A program made the translations under genes and the position numbers. Below, piece after piece: positions 36,105 through 51,100 of a stretch of 64,000 nucleotides of DNA; position 1 is the first letter of the stretch; each line of letters starts with the position of its first letter. Origin of the DNA: Labia minor (Eukaryota > Arthropoda > Insecta > Dermaptera > Spongiphoridae); contig OY720344.1 in the NCBI GenBank assembly GCA_963082975.1, positions 65,066,546 to 65,130,545 of the forward strand, in the 5' to 3' direction. The notes under the pieces were generated by a model that saw nothing but the letters and a program-made list of their open reading frames with translations, was not told the DNA's origin and did not search any database.

Positions 36105-39100
36105 CTTAAATATATCAATCATTTATCTATTTAATATTATTACTACTATTATTATTGTAATCGTTTTAATTGAATCTTGAATCTAAATTCTAGTTTTTTT
36201 CTTATTGTATTTATTATTGTGTTATATTTATTAAGTTTATTAATATGCCACTAACGGTTGAAATAGAATTATCAATTATTTTAGTTTTATTTATTATAAT
36301 CATGGCAGTTTTTGGAAATTTTATGTTATATCTGTAATATATTAATTGAATTGTAAAATTATTTTAAAATGCGTATTTGAAAATTTTGGTAAAGATGGAA
36401 GAATGAAGAAGTGACTTCAATATTAAATTATTTCTCTATCTAGTATGCAAAAATTTCCATATTAATATCGGATGAAGTAAATAAAAGTTGTATCATCATG
36501 GACTATTTTTTACCATTTTTGTGGTTGTCTGATTGCAGAATAAAGTCACCCCAGAGACTTTGGAGCGGTATCAATCGTTGGACGCCGCGATACTACGTGC
36601 CGAGTCGGACACTCCATCAGCGGCGATGGGGCAGGCACTTTCTCGTTTAGAAAGGGCCTCAGCACAATTGGCGGCCGCAGAACACCGGATGAACCGATTT
36701 AACAGAGAAGTGTATGGGCCCACACAACAAATGGATCCTGATACTGCTTTGGCAGAATGTTATCTTGAATTAGCTGTTGACAGAAATATGAACAAGGCGC
36801 TCGAGCATGAGGAATTTATCGCTAATCTCAACCGGCAGGTACAAGCAACCATTCAGATGTGCATGCCATTCCTCACACCTCATTCCGGTCCGATTCCTCT
36901 CTTCAATCACAAAATCAAATCTCAAATGTATCAAATTCAATTAATATTATATTACAAGATATTCCTGGAATGAACTTCTATTTTCTATCTTCTCTTCTAC
37001 AAATAGATATCTATGCACGTTTAGGTAAATTTAACATTCTTGAATAATTCCTCCTTCTAATAAACAGGATATAGACTCCCTATCACCAATGGAATCAATT
37101 GAAATATCCACACATAATTAATTCACTTAAAATGGTGAAAATAAAATAAAATAAGAATAGTTGACAACAGCAATATAAATATAATAATATTGTATAAATA
37201 GCAAAAAATCAAAACTCAGAATAAATATTTAAAATAACTAATTGGTACTATTATTTTTAACATATTATGACAGTACTGAAATCAAAAGGCTTTTGATGGA
37301 ACAACCACATACCTCTTGTAGTTCCTGTTCTGAACCACCTCTATCTAATTCATAAATGACTGAAATTCATTACTCCTAATCTTCCTATTGGAGAAAACAT
37401 CGTCACTGGTAGGCAAAACAAAACATGGTTACCAATGGTGTAGCGAATTTTTGAAAACTTATTTATTTCTGAAAAAATTTCGGCTTTTTTCAAATTTTCA
37501 TTTCCACTAAGATGTTGTTTAATTTGGTCTTAAAGATTTTAAAAATATGAAAATTCATAATCTCTCCTATCTTAGAAACGCTCCATTGCCAACAACATGC
37601 GGTTCTGTCATTCAAAATACCGGGTGTAAATTTAAACACTGATTTTTCTTGTAGTCAGTACTCTTGTTATTTCCTCTTAAACAGTCTTCTCTAGCCTTTC
37701 TTGACTCATTCAAGCCATGTCATCTAATCTCCTTACCTTTATTAAAGATTGATAGTAATAATGTATCAAAAAAAATAAACAAAATAAAAAAAATATTTTA
37801 TATAATTCATAAATTGATAATTCATAATTTAGAAAATATATTAATAATAAATATCTTTTAGGTTCTTGCAAAAAATGAAGTGGAATTATTAATCGAAAAA
37901 CAAAACGAAGCCGATCAAGAGGTTAAAAATGTTAATGATAAAGTAAATCAATTACAAGAGTTATATCAACAGCATGATGATCTTCTTGGTAAGTAAATAA
38001 AAATATTAAAATAATTAATGTTTATAAAAAAATCAATATACAAACAAAACATAAAAAGTGGCAGGTTTTAATGACAATCAATAGTAAAACGTAAATTTTA
38101 ATTTATTATTTTATGCCAGTGACAATTATATACTATAATAATATCATTAAAACAAATTGAAATTGTATTATTGATTTAATATCAAACTAAAGGAAATTTC
38201 TTCTTATACATTTAATTAATATTTCAATCTGATAAGGACTTTTCATTTGTATTCATTAATTATTAAGTTTAATATTAAAATTACTAAATTTTTCAATAAT
38301 TTAATAACTAAATGGAAAAGTGATAATATACTTTTTTAATTTTATTATATTTTAAACTAAGTGAACTAACCTTATGATAATTTAATTATTTAATTGAGAA
38401 TCCGATCAAGAATCAATTTAGATAAAAGTTGACCAGATTTCGATTATATTAACGGTATAAAAATATTTTAACTTTTAGAAAATATATTAAATAATAAAAA
38501 TCGAGAAGAGGAGGCAAATTTAGAGATGGAATTGGATAAATTACGTAGCTTCCGTGATACTTTGGCTGGTGGGAGAAGGGATTGGGCCTTCGCTACGGAG
38601 GAGGTGGATTCTGCAGTGACATCTATGGCAGAGGGGTTGAAACAACTCGAAGGGGCACGAGCAAGGTAATTAACAATAATTGTGTTTTTAACAAACAACC
38701 TAATTCTATTACAATAAACGTTTGATATTCTATATACATTTTAGGCATCCATTAATAAATTTACTAATATAATTAATTACCAAAATAAATTCACAATTAT
38801 TTATTCATTTTTTAAAGGTGATAAATTAATTTTCTTTTTCTTTTACCTCTTAATTTTTTGTAAGTAAAACGGTTTATTGAATAAAATAATTATGGATTTA
38901 TAACAAATTTATCACTTACATAATTTTAAATATGATTATTTTAAAATATCCTTTTATACTTTGTTCTTTGTAAGTAAAATTAATTATTTTTTAAATATTA
39001 AACTTATTTATATTTATAAGTGAAATTTAATTGGATAACATTTTTATTGTATTTACTTGTGAAGACCAATTAAAATAAGAACACAATCGTTTAATTAGTT

Positions 39101-42100
39101 TAATTAGAAATATATTTATATCTTTTGAGCGTAATTTTGAATCTATCAAAAGAGATATTTTAATCTTATAATTAATTATCTTTGTAAATTTGAATGATTA
39201 TATTTAACATGATTTTAGTTATAATTAATTGTAAAAAGATTTTAATGATTAAATTAATTAATCATATATTAAAAATATTATATTATATATATATATCCCG
39301 TCAATATATTTACTTAGGTTAATGATAAAATATTTAGCTACTGAAGTTGAGGCCAAGGATGTAATATTGAATAAATTCATAAAAATTAAATCTAATAATT
39401 AATTCAATTATATTTTAAAGATTAAAAATGTGCAAAATGATTAAAATAGGCTGAGAGAAATTAATTAAAGAAAAAACATAGGTTTATGAAACTAATAAAA
39501 AACAAATTCACTTTGAATAGTTCAGAATTAAAATTTTTATTTAAAGCAAATATTTTCTAAAAAATAAGTTCTCTAGATTCTAGATCAGGGGTGGCCAACC
39601 CGCGGCCCGCCGTAAACATTTTTGCGGATTCATCACACTTTTATATTCTGCGCCCTCACAAATATCGCACTAGTGAAATAAATATGATTTCATTTTTTTT
39701 ATTTCGTTGTTTCTTTTTTTATTTTTAGTATTATATACAGGGAGCGGCAAAATGATCTGACGGTTTTAAAATGTAACTCAATTGTTTTAAGAGATACAAA
39801 GTGTTTTATTGCATATTACAGATTGCTATTTATGAACATTTATAAAAATAACCAAAGAAATGTTTATGTGATCCGTTTAAGATTTGAAGATGACATCTTT
39901 CAAATGATGACCATGGCCACCTCGCTCCCCGGATCTCAGCATTTGTGACTTTTTCTTGTGGGGACTGCTGAAATCAAGAGTGTACACAAACAAACCCCGC
40001 ACATTGGATGACCTCAAGGAAGCCATACGCCATGAAATAGCCAACCTTCCTCCTGCAATGTTAGGGAAAGTGTTTGACAATTTCAGTGCAAGATTGGAAG
40101 AATGCATGGCCCAAGATGATCATCATTTGAAAGATGTCATCTTCAAATCTTAAACGGATCACATAAACATTTCTTTGGTTATTTTTATAAATGTTCATAA
40201 ATAGCAATCTGTAATATGCAATAAAACACTTTGTATCTCTTAAAACGATTGAGTTATTTACATTTTAAAACCGTCAGATCATTTTGCCGCTCCCTGTATT
40301 TTTTACAGTATCATTATTATTATATTATATACTAGCTGATCAGAGTGCCTTCCAGGCGCTCTTCACACCTAGACGGGGGCTCCGCCCCCTGTACCCCCGA
40401 GTGTAGTATTTGGTTGAAAGTCTGTATGTAAAAGGTTTTCATCCATTTTGTTTCAATCAGTATAAGTAGATAAGACATATATTTGTTTTCTTAGAAAATA
40501 TATGTAATATATTTTCATATATTCGCTCTGACCCATTAAGCTGGAGACTTTTGATTCCGGGGTTGGCAATAGTGTTTTGGGAGATTGTTTAAATAAATTG
40601 TCAAATGTGTTAAAAGAAATCGCCAAATACTTTAATAGATTTGTAACATATAAATATAAGTGATAATAGACTTTAAGAAACTAATTTGTTTTTTAGGTAA
40701 TTATAATTAGTTGTAATGATTGTTTGTATTTTTAATTTGTTATTTATTTTAATAAAATGTTTTTTAGGAACAAATAAGTCTTTAAGTCACCCTTAATATT
40801 CAAATAAAGAAAACCACATTATAAATTAGTTTCTTCTGTCTACATCTACGAAATGGAGAACTTGAAAATAATTATTCATCTAGCAAAAGAAAAGAGAAAC
40901 AAGGTCCTTACAACATTAGTAAAAACAATTGGAAATATTTCCGAAGAAAATACTTACCTCATTCCAGAAGAATTTCAAGATGAAAAATTTCATAAAGAAT
41001 TATTTTCTATAATTACTGTGAAAAACTGTTGTAAAAGCTTAAAAAAACAAGGTCAGTTTATAAACCTAAAATTAACTTTACCTCCAGATATGGTTCCAAT
41101 ATATACGGATGAGGATAAAAACTTTGTATTTCAAGATAATTACCTTCAAGAAATTTCACTATCAAAGTCATGTAGTAAAGGAGATTTGGACCTAAATGAA
41201 CTGTTAAAAATTGCACAAGAAATATCTTTTTCGAGAGAAACAAAACAGATTGATGTAGCTCAAATTCAAAAATTATTTGTTTTAGAGAAATTCACAGGAA
41301 AACAAAATTCAACCTATTGGATGGAAACTTTTGAAAAGGAATGTGCACGACAACAGATTACAGAAGATGAGACAAAAGTAGAAATCCTACGATTATTTTT
41401 AGAAGCAAATGCCATCGATTGGTACAGTGCTACATTGCAAAAATTAACGATCCAGGAAGAATGGTCAGTTTGGAAAAATAATTTTTTGAAAATATATGCT
41501 GACAAAGATTGGAGTAATGAGAGATACGCATATCATTTTAAATATATTAATGGACCTATAATGGATTATGCATTAAAAAAAGAGAAGCTACTTTTAGAAA
41601 CAGAACCGGAAATGACAGAGAAATCGAGAATAAACCATATAGTTATTGGCCTTCCTTTACACATTCAAGACAGATTGGATAAAGAAGAAATTAAAAATAT
41701 AGAAAAACTGATGAATCAATTAAAAAGATTCAATATTACTAAAGATAATAATCTTGCTTCAAGTAAAATACCTTATAGACAAGAATATAATGTTTATAAA
41801 GAGGAGAGAAGAAAAACAGAAATAAAAAAGCCATGCCAAATTTGCGAACGATTAGGTATGATGGGAAGATTTCACCCAATGGCTTTATGTCGAAACAAAT
41901 CAGATAGAAATCTAGAAACTAGGAATAGAACTAAATTGAATGAAGTAAATAAGGTTAACATAGAAGAAGAACAAGATCAAAAAAACGAGATTACACACCA
42001 CTAATTCGACTAAATGTCATCCTTAATAAAAACAAAGAAGTTGAAGGAATATATGACAGTGGATCGAATATAACTCTAATTAATTCAAAAATAATACAAG

Positions 42101-45100
42101 AAATTGGAGATGGAATAATCGAGAAAAATGAGCAAATTTTTAAGACGATTAGTGGTGTGCAAAAGAGCTATAAAAAAGTGAAATTATTATTAAAGATTCA
42201 TAAAATAGAAAAAGAAGTAGAAGCCCATATAGTAAAAAATGATAATTTTTCGTATGATATCCTTCTAGGATTAGATGTTATAAAGAAATTTCATTTGATT
42301 CAAAATGATGATTTAAAAATTTTTCAAAAAGTAAATGAAGAGAAAATTGAAAATGTTTCAAATAGAACAAAAATGCCTTATCCAGATGGGAATAAGAGTA
42401 TTAATTTCACACAAACTAATGATAAATTAAATCATTTAGACGTGATAAAAGCTGAACGCTTACGAAGATTAATTGAAGAAAATTCCCAATATTTTGCGAA
42501 GAATAAGTATGATGTTGGAGAAATTCAAAACCACGAAGCCCATTTGAAATTAACAGAGAACAAATACATCTCAAGAAAACCATACAGGTGTTCTATACAA
42601 GATGAAAAAGAAATAGAGAATCAAATTTCTGGGCTCTTGGAAAGGGATTAATAGAAGAGTCTAATTCTCCTTTCGCAGCTCCTGTAACTCTAGCGTTTAA
42701 AAAAGAAGATGGGAAACGCACTCGTTTGTGTATAGACTTCCGTGAGCTTAACAAGATTTTAGTACCTGAGTCCCAACCATTTCCGCGGATTGAAGATATT
42801 ATAGTTAAATCAAGAAACTGCAAATGGTATTCCGTTTTAGACATCAATTCTGCATTTTGGTCGGTACCAGTAAGAAAAAAAGACCGATATAAAACTGCCT
42901 TTGTTACTCAAAGCGGCCATTACCAATGGACACGCCTCCCATTCGGGTTAAAAATCTCACCAGCAGTATTTCAACGAGTATTAGCCAATGCAATCCGACG
43001 AAATGGTCTGCAAGATTTCTGTGTAAACTACATTGACGATGTCTTGATATTTTCTAGAAATTTTGAAGATCATTTAAACCATATAAAAAAAGTTATTCTG
43101 GCAATTAAACAAGAGGGTTTTTTTGCTGAAAATGTCAAAATGTGAATTTGCTCAAAGCTCAGTAAAATATTTAGGACATATTCTTGGAAACAACACAGTA
43201 AGGCCTCATCATGACAATGTAAAATCCATTAAAGAATTTCCAACACCACAAAATAAGAAAAACGTAAGACAATTCTTGGGAAAAATTAATTTTTATCACA
43301 AATATATACCAAACAGTACAAAATTATTAGAACCTCTACATTCACTTCTAAGAGCCAATTCATCATTTAAATGGACAAAAGACCATGACCATACATTTAT
43401 GCAGATAAAAGAACTATTATGCAATAGTCCAATTTTGGCAATTTTTGATCCAGATCGACCCACATTCATATTTACAGATGCAAGTGGTCTTGGGATAGGA
43501 GCTATCTTAAAACAGACTCAAGACGATGGAGAGCTACACCCGGTAGCTTATTTTTCAAAAAAATTATCAACAGCACAAAAGAAGAAGAAAGCTATTTATT
43601 TGGAGTGCTTTGCTATTAAAGAGGCATTAAGATATTGGCAACATTGGCTCCTAGGACTCAAATTCACCATGATTACTGATCACAAACCTCTTGAAAATTT
43701 AAAAATTAAATCTCGTACAGATGAAGAGTTGGGAGATTTAGTTTATTATTTATCTCAATATGAATTCAAAATTCGATATTCACCAGGGAAAACAAATCAA
43801 GAAGCAGATGCACTCTCTAGAAATCCTGTATTGGAGTGCTTTGAAAATATAGATGATGTCCTACAATTAGTAAATTTAGTTTCAATTATGGAACTCAACA
43901 AGGACCAAGAAGATAATGAAGAAAGATTTTTAAAAATAAAAAATACAATAAAAAAAGGCAATCTCATTTATAAACGTGTAAGAAATAAAGAAAGGATTAT
44001 TATTTCGAAAGTTTTCGGTCTTGATCTTATAAAGAAAATTCATTTAGAGTATGGCCATATTGGATCTAATCATATAGCTTCAAAAATCCGTCCTTTCTAT
44101 TACTTTAAAGGAATGGATACATTAATAAAGCAATTTTGTGATAGATGTGACATATGTAAAAAGAATAAGTCACGAAGGCGTCGAAAATTAGGTGTGTTGT
44201 CACAAATGGGTCCTGCAACTAAACCCTTTGAAATAATGTCTCTAGACACAATAGGAGGATTTGGTGGAAATCGATCTCAAAAGAAGTATTTACATCTTTT
44301 GGTTGACCATTTCAGCCGTTACGCTTTTGTTCATCCATCATCTACTCAGAAAGCCAACGATTTCATAAAAATTTTATCACCTATTTTACAAAAAAATAAA
44401 ATAGATATTCTATTAACAGACCAATACCCTAGCATAAATTCAGAGGAATTGAAAAAATTTCTACATAAAAATGGCACGAAGCTAATTTTTACCGCAACGG
44501 ATTGTCCATTTTCTAATGGGTTAAATGAGCGTCTAAATCAAACCCTTGTAAACCGTATTCGTTGTAAAATTCAAGAAAATTTGAAAAGATCATGGTCAAC
44601 TATTGCTATTGAATGTACAGAGGAATATAATCAAACCACCCATAGTGTTACGAAATTTTCTCCAGCCTATCTGATGAATGGAAAGGAAAAAACTATTTTA
44701 CCTGAGGAGCTTCAAACGAACAAGAATTTAAAAGAGGACAGAACTAAAGCTTTCTTAAACTCGCAGAAATATCACAATAGGAATAAATCAAGAATCGATA
44801 AAACAAGAAGAGATTATAAATTTGAAAGAAACGATTTGGTATATGTCGAAAGGGGTAATAATTTGAATAGGACTAAGCTCGAGCAAATAAGATCAGGTCC
44901 TTTCAGAATTTTAAGTAAAATTTCTAATACAATATATGAAGTAGATAGTGGAAAAAGAAAATGTTCACCTAACTTGTATCATATTAATAAATTACTTCCA
45001 TATTGAAAATAATTTCTTATGTCAATTCAAGGAATTGACTTTTAAGGGAGGGAGATGTAATATATTTTCATATATTCGCTCTGACCCATTAAGCTGGAGA

Positions 45101-48100
45101 CTTTTGATTCCGGGGTTGGCAATAGTGTTTTGGGAGATTGTTTAAATAAATTGTCAAATGTGTTAAAAGAAATCGCCAAATACTTTAATAGATTTGTAAC
45201 ATATAAATATAAGTGATAATAGACTTTAAGAAAGTAATTTGTTTTTTAGGTAATTATAATTAGTTGTAATGATTGTTTGTATTTTTAATTTGTTATTTAT
45301 TTTAATAAAATGTTTTTTAGGAACAAATAAGTCTTTAAGTCACCCTTAATATTCAAATAAAGAAAACCACATTATATATATATTTTAATTTAATCAGTAA
45401 ATTAATTATATATTATTATTGTATATGTTATATTTATCTAACTCTGTGTCTATACAGTTTTCGAAAGTTCTTAGCCGCAGCATCCACTTTTCTCTAAGAG
45501 TCCCTATCCTGAGCTACAACCAAATCCTACCCTGTCCCATCTCTCCCATGTCCCTTCCTTCATTGTCCACCCACCTTTATCTTTGGTCTTCCACCGGATG
45601 TTTCCCAATATTTGCATGTGTGTCTGCATACATATCTACGTATATGATAACTGAACACTTAATAATAATAACTAGCTGCTCCGAGCGCCTTCGGCGCTCT
45701 TCACACCTAGACGGGGGCTCCGCCCCCTGTACCCCCGAGTGATACATACTATTTGGTTGAAAGTCTGTATGTAAAAGGTTTTCATCCATTTTGTTTCAAT
45801 CAGTATAAGTAGATAAGACATGTATTTGTTTTCTTGTAAAATATATTTTAATTTAATCAGTAAATTAATTATATATTATTATTGTATATGTTATATTTAT
45901 CTAACTCTGTGTCTCTACAGTTTTCGAAAGTTCTTAGCCGCAGCATCCACATTTCTCTAAGCGTCCCTATCCTGAGCTACAACCAAATCCTACCCTGCCC
46001 CATCTCTCCCATGCCCCTTCCTTCATTGTCCACCCACCTTGGTCCTTGGTCTTCCACCGGATGTTTCCCAATCGGTTTCTCCCAATTTCTAGTTTCTCCA
46101 ATTCCAACCACGTCCACTTCCCATCCCAGCCTTCTTGAATTTATAACCTTAACTATATCTGGACATTATTTCTCGTTATGCCATCTCCGCCATCACCTGT
46201 GACCTCATCTTCTTTTGGCCTATAAATGCTGCGAACAATATTAATCTCACAAATACTCCAAATCTACTCTCGTCTCCCAGAGTCATCGATAGGGTGACCA
46301 AACGTCCCGTCTTTAGGTGCTCTGTCTCAAAAATGTCTTCGGGACACCCTACTGTTTTTTCAATATTTAGGACATTTCGTAATTTTTTTTTCAAAATTTT
46401 TTAAATTTAGTTCTAAAAAAAAGGTATACCGTTTGTCCCGGTTTGGTGTTTTCGAAATATGGTCACTCTAGTCATCGATCAACATGAAAAATACTTGTTT
46501 TATATATTTTAATTTTGATCCTCTTTGATGAGATAAGCCCCTTTACTGCATAATAACAGGCGTTACTCAATTACAACGTCGATTTAAATTCTTCTCGAAT
46601 ATTATTATCCTTTGTGATTACAGATCTTAAGTATTATATTTAAATATTTATACTTTTTCAAATTCTACATTTTGTATGTTAATTATATGTAAGTCGTATC
46701 CGTATCATAATTCTTGAATTTTTTTGTTTAATTACATTTCGGTTGATTTTTCCCCAATTTCTCTAATCATATGTCTCCTCTTCCAGTCCAATTCATTTAC
46801 CTATCAATGTTGCTTAAGGAATTTAAATTTCTTAATTTGGCTAGAACTCTTCATTTTTTAAAATTTTAAATAGAGGGAGAGAGAGAGAGGTTTTAATTAT
46901 ATATATATATATATATCTGTTTCTATGACAGCAAAAAAGTAAACAAATTACATTCATACAAACTCTCCTTTATATATATTTCTGGAAAATGGAACACCCG
47001 CAGCTCAGCTCAGGAGTTACCTACGATTCTAATTTCTTTTTTATTTTTCATCATTTGAGGTACCCTTCACCTCAGAAAAATTTGGTTACCTTACTCCTTG
47101 TAGTTTAGGCTCTGGAGTTTTTTGCGTACAGACGGACACTATCGTATTAAATATATAGATAATAATGTATTAAATGAATATAATTGAAATGTTAGTTTTA
47201 ATTGCACTTTTTTTTTGGTTTTTATTTTTATTTATTTTTATTGGAATTATTACAAATAATAATATACCGTTTAATACGTGAAAATAATAATAATAATAAT
47301 AATAATTTATTAAATTAATATAATTGAAATTTTATTTTTTATTATTACATTTTTATTTTTATTTTTTACCGACCGACGATAGTAAGGGAGGTATTGTTTT
47401 CACACCAAATTTCACATGTGGAGATTTTTACATATCTCCACGAATATTTCTTAATTTAAAATTATATGAAGTCACCCAGCCATTCATGACGTCACAGCCT
47501 GGTCTTACATATGTATTACAAATAAAATAAAATTAAAAATATTTATGTTATGTCCATATCTGTTTTTTATTACATTAATAGATATATTAAAATTATTTGA
47601 AATTGTTTCTGTAGCTGGAAATTAATTTACTTCAAACCGTCGGTCGGTTCGGACCTGGCCACAGGTCAACTTATTTTGTTAATAATTTATTTTTATTTTT
47701 TATTTTTTTTGTTAATAATTATTACATTTTTATTTGTTCGAAAATTATTTCTACTTTATTAATTGTTAATAGTTATTACATTTTAATTAACAGTTTTCGG
47801 AATAAGTATATTCTCTTATTTTATAGAGATTATTATTTTACATATATATGAATATAATATAAATATTTTTAATTTTATTTTAAGAATAGATATATATCTA
47901 AAAGGAGGTAACTGTGACGTCACATATATACATTTAAATTAAAAACAACTAATGAAGATGATTTTTTCCAGATATGTGATCAATAAAACTAAATAACTTA
48001 AGAGTATAACTAATGGTTTTCAATTTATAAAATCTAATTTAACACACAACAATTCCGTCTCATTATTGTATTGTAATACAAAGTTAGAAATATTAAGTTT

Positions 48101-51100
48101 AAAAAAAATTTAAAATATTTGAATTTTGAAAATTATATGTAGCGCCATCTGTCGATAGTTTTGTGACACTACAGACTTTTAGCAATATATTACTAATTAA
48201 ATTAATTTTGGATAAATTAATTTTGGATTTAACTACACTAAAACCTTTCTTGGTATGCCCACAACAATCCCTGAAAGTTTCACCGTAATCGGACGGGTAG
48301 TTTTTGAGTCTATAAGAGACAGACAGACAGACACACAGACACACAGACACACAGACATTGCCTTTTATATATATAGATGTTTATATATAAAAATTATAGT
48401 AAACATAATAAAAATTCATTATTTTTCAATTTGTCACACTAAACAATATCTATAATGGGTCTAAATCTAATATGGGTATATATAATTTTATATGCTGCCC
48501 GCGAAGTTATGATCGTTTGAGGTTTGTTCACGTAAACTTGTGACTTCGTCGTCCTCTTGTTGTTTAGTCAAAATCCAATCGGCGAATCTTCGCCATTTTG
48601 CATGATCTGCTGGTTTCAGCACTTGTGTCAACTGAATTTTGTACGGGTGCATATGAAGATCTTTTTTCAGTATTCGATGCACCGAAGATATTGACATACC
48701 CAGCTGTTGTGAACGACGGCGAAGCGACTTCACGGGGCTCACTTTCACACTGTCTTGCACTACCGCAATGTTTAGTTGCGTTCGAACATTACGGTTTCGA
48801 CCGGGCGATTTTCTGGTTGCAACTGACCCAGATCCTTCGAATTTCTGTACCAACCTCGAAACTGTTGTTGCGGTCGGGGCATTGTCACGTCCAAAGTTTA
48901 CGGACAGTCTCTGCGTAGCACTCCCCGTTTTTGTAATGAGTTTTCACAATAAGAATGCGTTGCTCGATACTGAACCGCTCCATGGCTACAAAATGGAAAA
49001 ACGACAAATGGTCTTCTAATCGGAGTGATAATAGATAACGAAAATGATAGGAACAGTGCTGACAATCTTCAAACAAAAAAAACTGCGTACTTTAAGAAAC
49101 ACCCTATGCTGCTGTAGATAGTTATTACTAAGAAATATGTATATTAATTATTCTTATATTATTAACTTTAAGCAAATATCTTTGAGGGTGCATATAAGAG
49201 AGAATAAAAATTAACAATTAATATTTGATTCAATATCATTTTTTTAAAGAATTAATTTATTTATTAAGTTTTGATTTACAAAGTTGTCTGGGTAAAAAAA
49301 AAGTTATCATCGGTTGAAAGTAAAAACCTCGGTAAGGTTCAAGAGACCAGTTTATTTTCACTTGGGAACTCCTCTTTCGTTTTCATTGAATGATTTATCA
49401 ATGGAGCCGAAACCTCTTGTAAATGGGACAACCTCAAAACTTAAGCGGATTATTAATTACACTTGGTCCAAGTTTGTCTTTATCAAAACACACATTATTA
49501 AAGCCAGAGAGAATTCAACACCACCACCGTCATCTATAAATTTAATAGTAAAGAATAAATAATTGAAATCTTCTGAAGAATTTATTGCGTCCGACATTGC
49601 AAATAGTATTTTATTTAATTATTAAAATTTGCTTCCCATTTCTATTTCGTTAAATATAATGGGAGGAGAATTTGTTAATAATATCACAAATGGCTGGGGA
49701 GTAATCAGTGGGTCATTTTGTCTTTCGTTATCAGAAGATTCATCCATCTCTTCCTTCTTCATAGATAACAAACAAATGATCTCAATTATTACACTACATT
49801 TAAAGAGGAATTTTCTCCATTTTTCTTGTAAATCACAATTGTATAGTTAGTATAGAAAAGTGAGGAGTAAAGAAGGGTAATCATTTTTCAAACGTGAATA
49901 TTAAAAAAAAATGAAAAGAAAATGATTAAATTAATTTCATTTTATTAAAAATATATATAAATTTTGAAAATAAATAAATTTTTTTAAATAAATATTTTTA
50001 AAAAAATTAGAAAAAATTCGTGTTTAAAATTTATTCTATTTATTTAACTTATTTTTAATCATTGTCAACATTCACATCATCAGAGAACAAATTATTATTA
50101 TTTTTAAAAAATTTTCATCTCTCTCTCTCTCTTACTCTCCCGAAAACATAACCTCAAAAATATAATTAAAATGTTTTTCTTAAAATTTTTTCCTTATATG
50201 ATGTATTATTTTAACTAAACAGAAGAGAAAGAAGTAAATGGGAAAATAAGGGGTTAATTAAAAATTAAGATGTCAATATTCATTCCCTACCCCTTCATTT
50301 TTTTTCTACTCAATAAAAACAAGAAACATGTATTTTTTTCAGTAAAGCTTCCATCTGAAATGTTTGATTGACGAATATCGAACTGCTATAAAGCACTTAT
50401 AACTTTTGGTTCGATATACTTGTTTATATATAAAGTTACTCCAAGATATATTTTAGTAACTTCGAAAGGATTATTTTCGTCAGGTGAACTGGGATAGGAG
50501 GGAGAACTTGTTGAGAGGAAAGTCGAAGCAAACATATAAATAGTATTTATAATAAATTTAAAATGAATTGAAAATTTATTCTTATGTTTATGTATTTGTT
50601 TAATTTATTTTTTTTAAAAATAACTTTAAGAGAAAACAACTTATTAAAATTATATAATATTTTATAAATTTAAAGTGAAATATATTAATTTGAAATGTTC
50701 TAGAAAATATTATGATCAATAGATGTATGGTATATATAGTACATTGAATAATTTAATTACTTAATATGTTTTTCATATACAAATTATAAATAAAAATAAA
50801 CATCGATAAGAATAAAAAGTGGTACATAAATATTTTCTCAATTTTAGGAGCTCTATTACAATATTATTTATTTATTTTTTTCAAATTGTTATTTGAGCTT
50901 GAACTAAAGTTATTATGAAATTCATTGGATAAACATTAATTAGTGATGATGCAAATATTATTGTTGAACGGAGAAAAATTTTAAAATTTCTAAATTAAAT
51001 ATTCTTGGTAAAAATAATCGATATTATACAAAAATATAAAAATCATTAACAAGTTTAGACAAAAAGTTTAATTTATTTCGAAAATGTAGAAAAATTTAAA

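Larger units (their letters stand above)
40503..45376 (+). mobile_element. Ty3/gypsy-type LTR retrotransposon, young, inside host intron 4
   Basis: A 4.87-kb element with 321-bp LTRs at both ends, a gag region, and pol in the order protease, reverse transcriptase, RNase H, integrase, which defines the Ty3/gypsy group. A purine-rich tract lies just before the right LTR. No envelope-like gene is seen. Flanks share TATA. The two LTRs are almost identical, so insertion was recent. It looks nearly whole, with about three interruptions of the reading frames, one of which may be the family's normal gag-pol boundary. It lies in the same orientation as the host gene. Confidence 0.9.

Noticed and set aside
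37664-37861. Frame MLFPLKQSSLAF... just before exon 3
   Set aside because: It runs through intron 2 up to the acceptor and turns into low-complexity AT translation; exon 3 is read in its own phase from the TTTTAG acceptor.
39877-40107. Minus-strand frame across the mariner fold-back
   Set aside because: Mirror of the arms; the real transposase fragment is on the + strand.
45419-46202. Two similar 106-107 residue + strand frames (MYMLYLSNSVS...)
   Set aside because: They look like a duplicated gene but are the antisense of the LINE X ends in the tandemly duplicated segment.
49314-49562. 82-residue frame MKVKTSVRFKRPVYF...
   Set aside because: Somewhat less AT-rich than its surroundings but no recognisable domain, no splice signals joining it to the host gene in phase; not enough to call.
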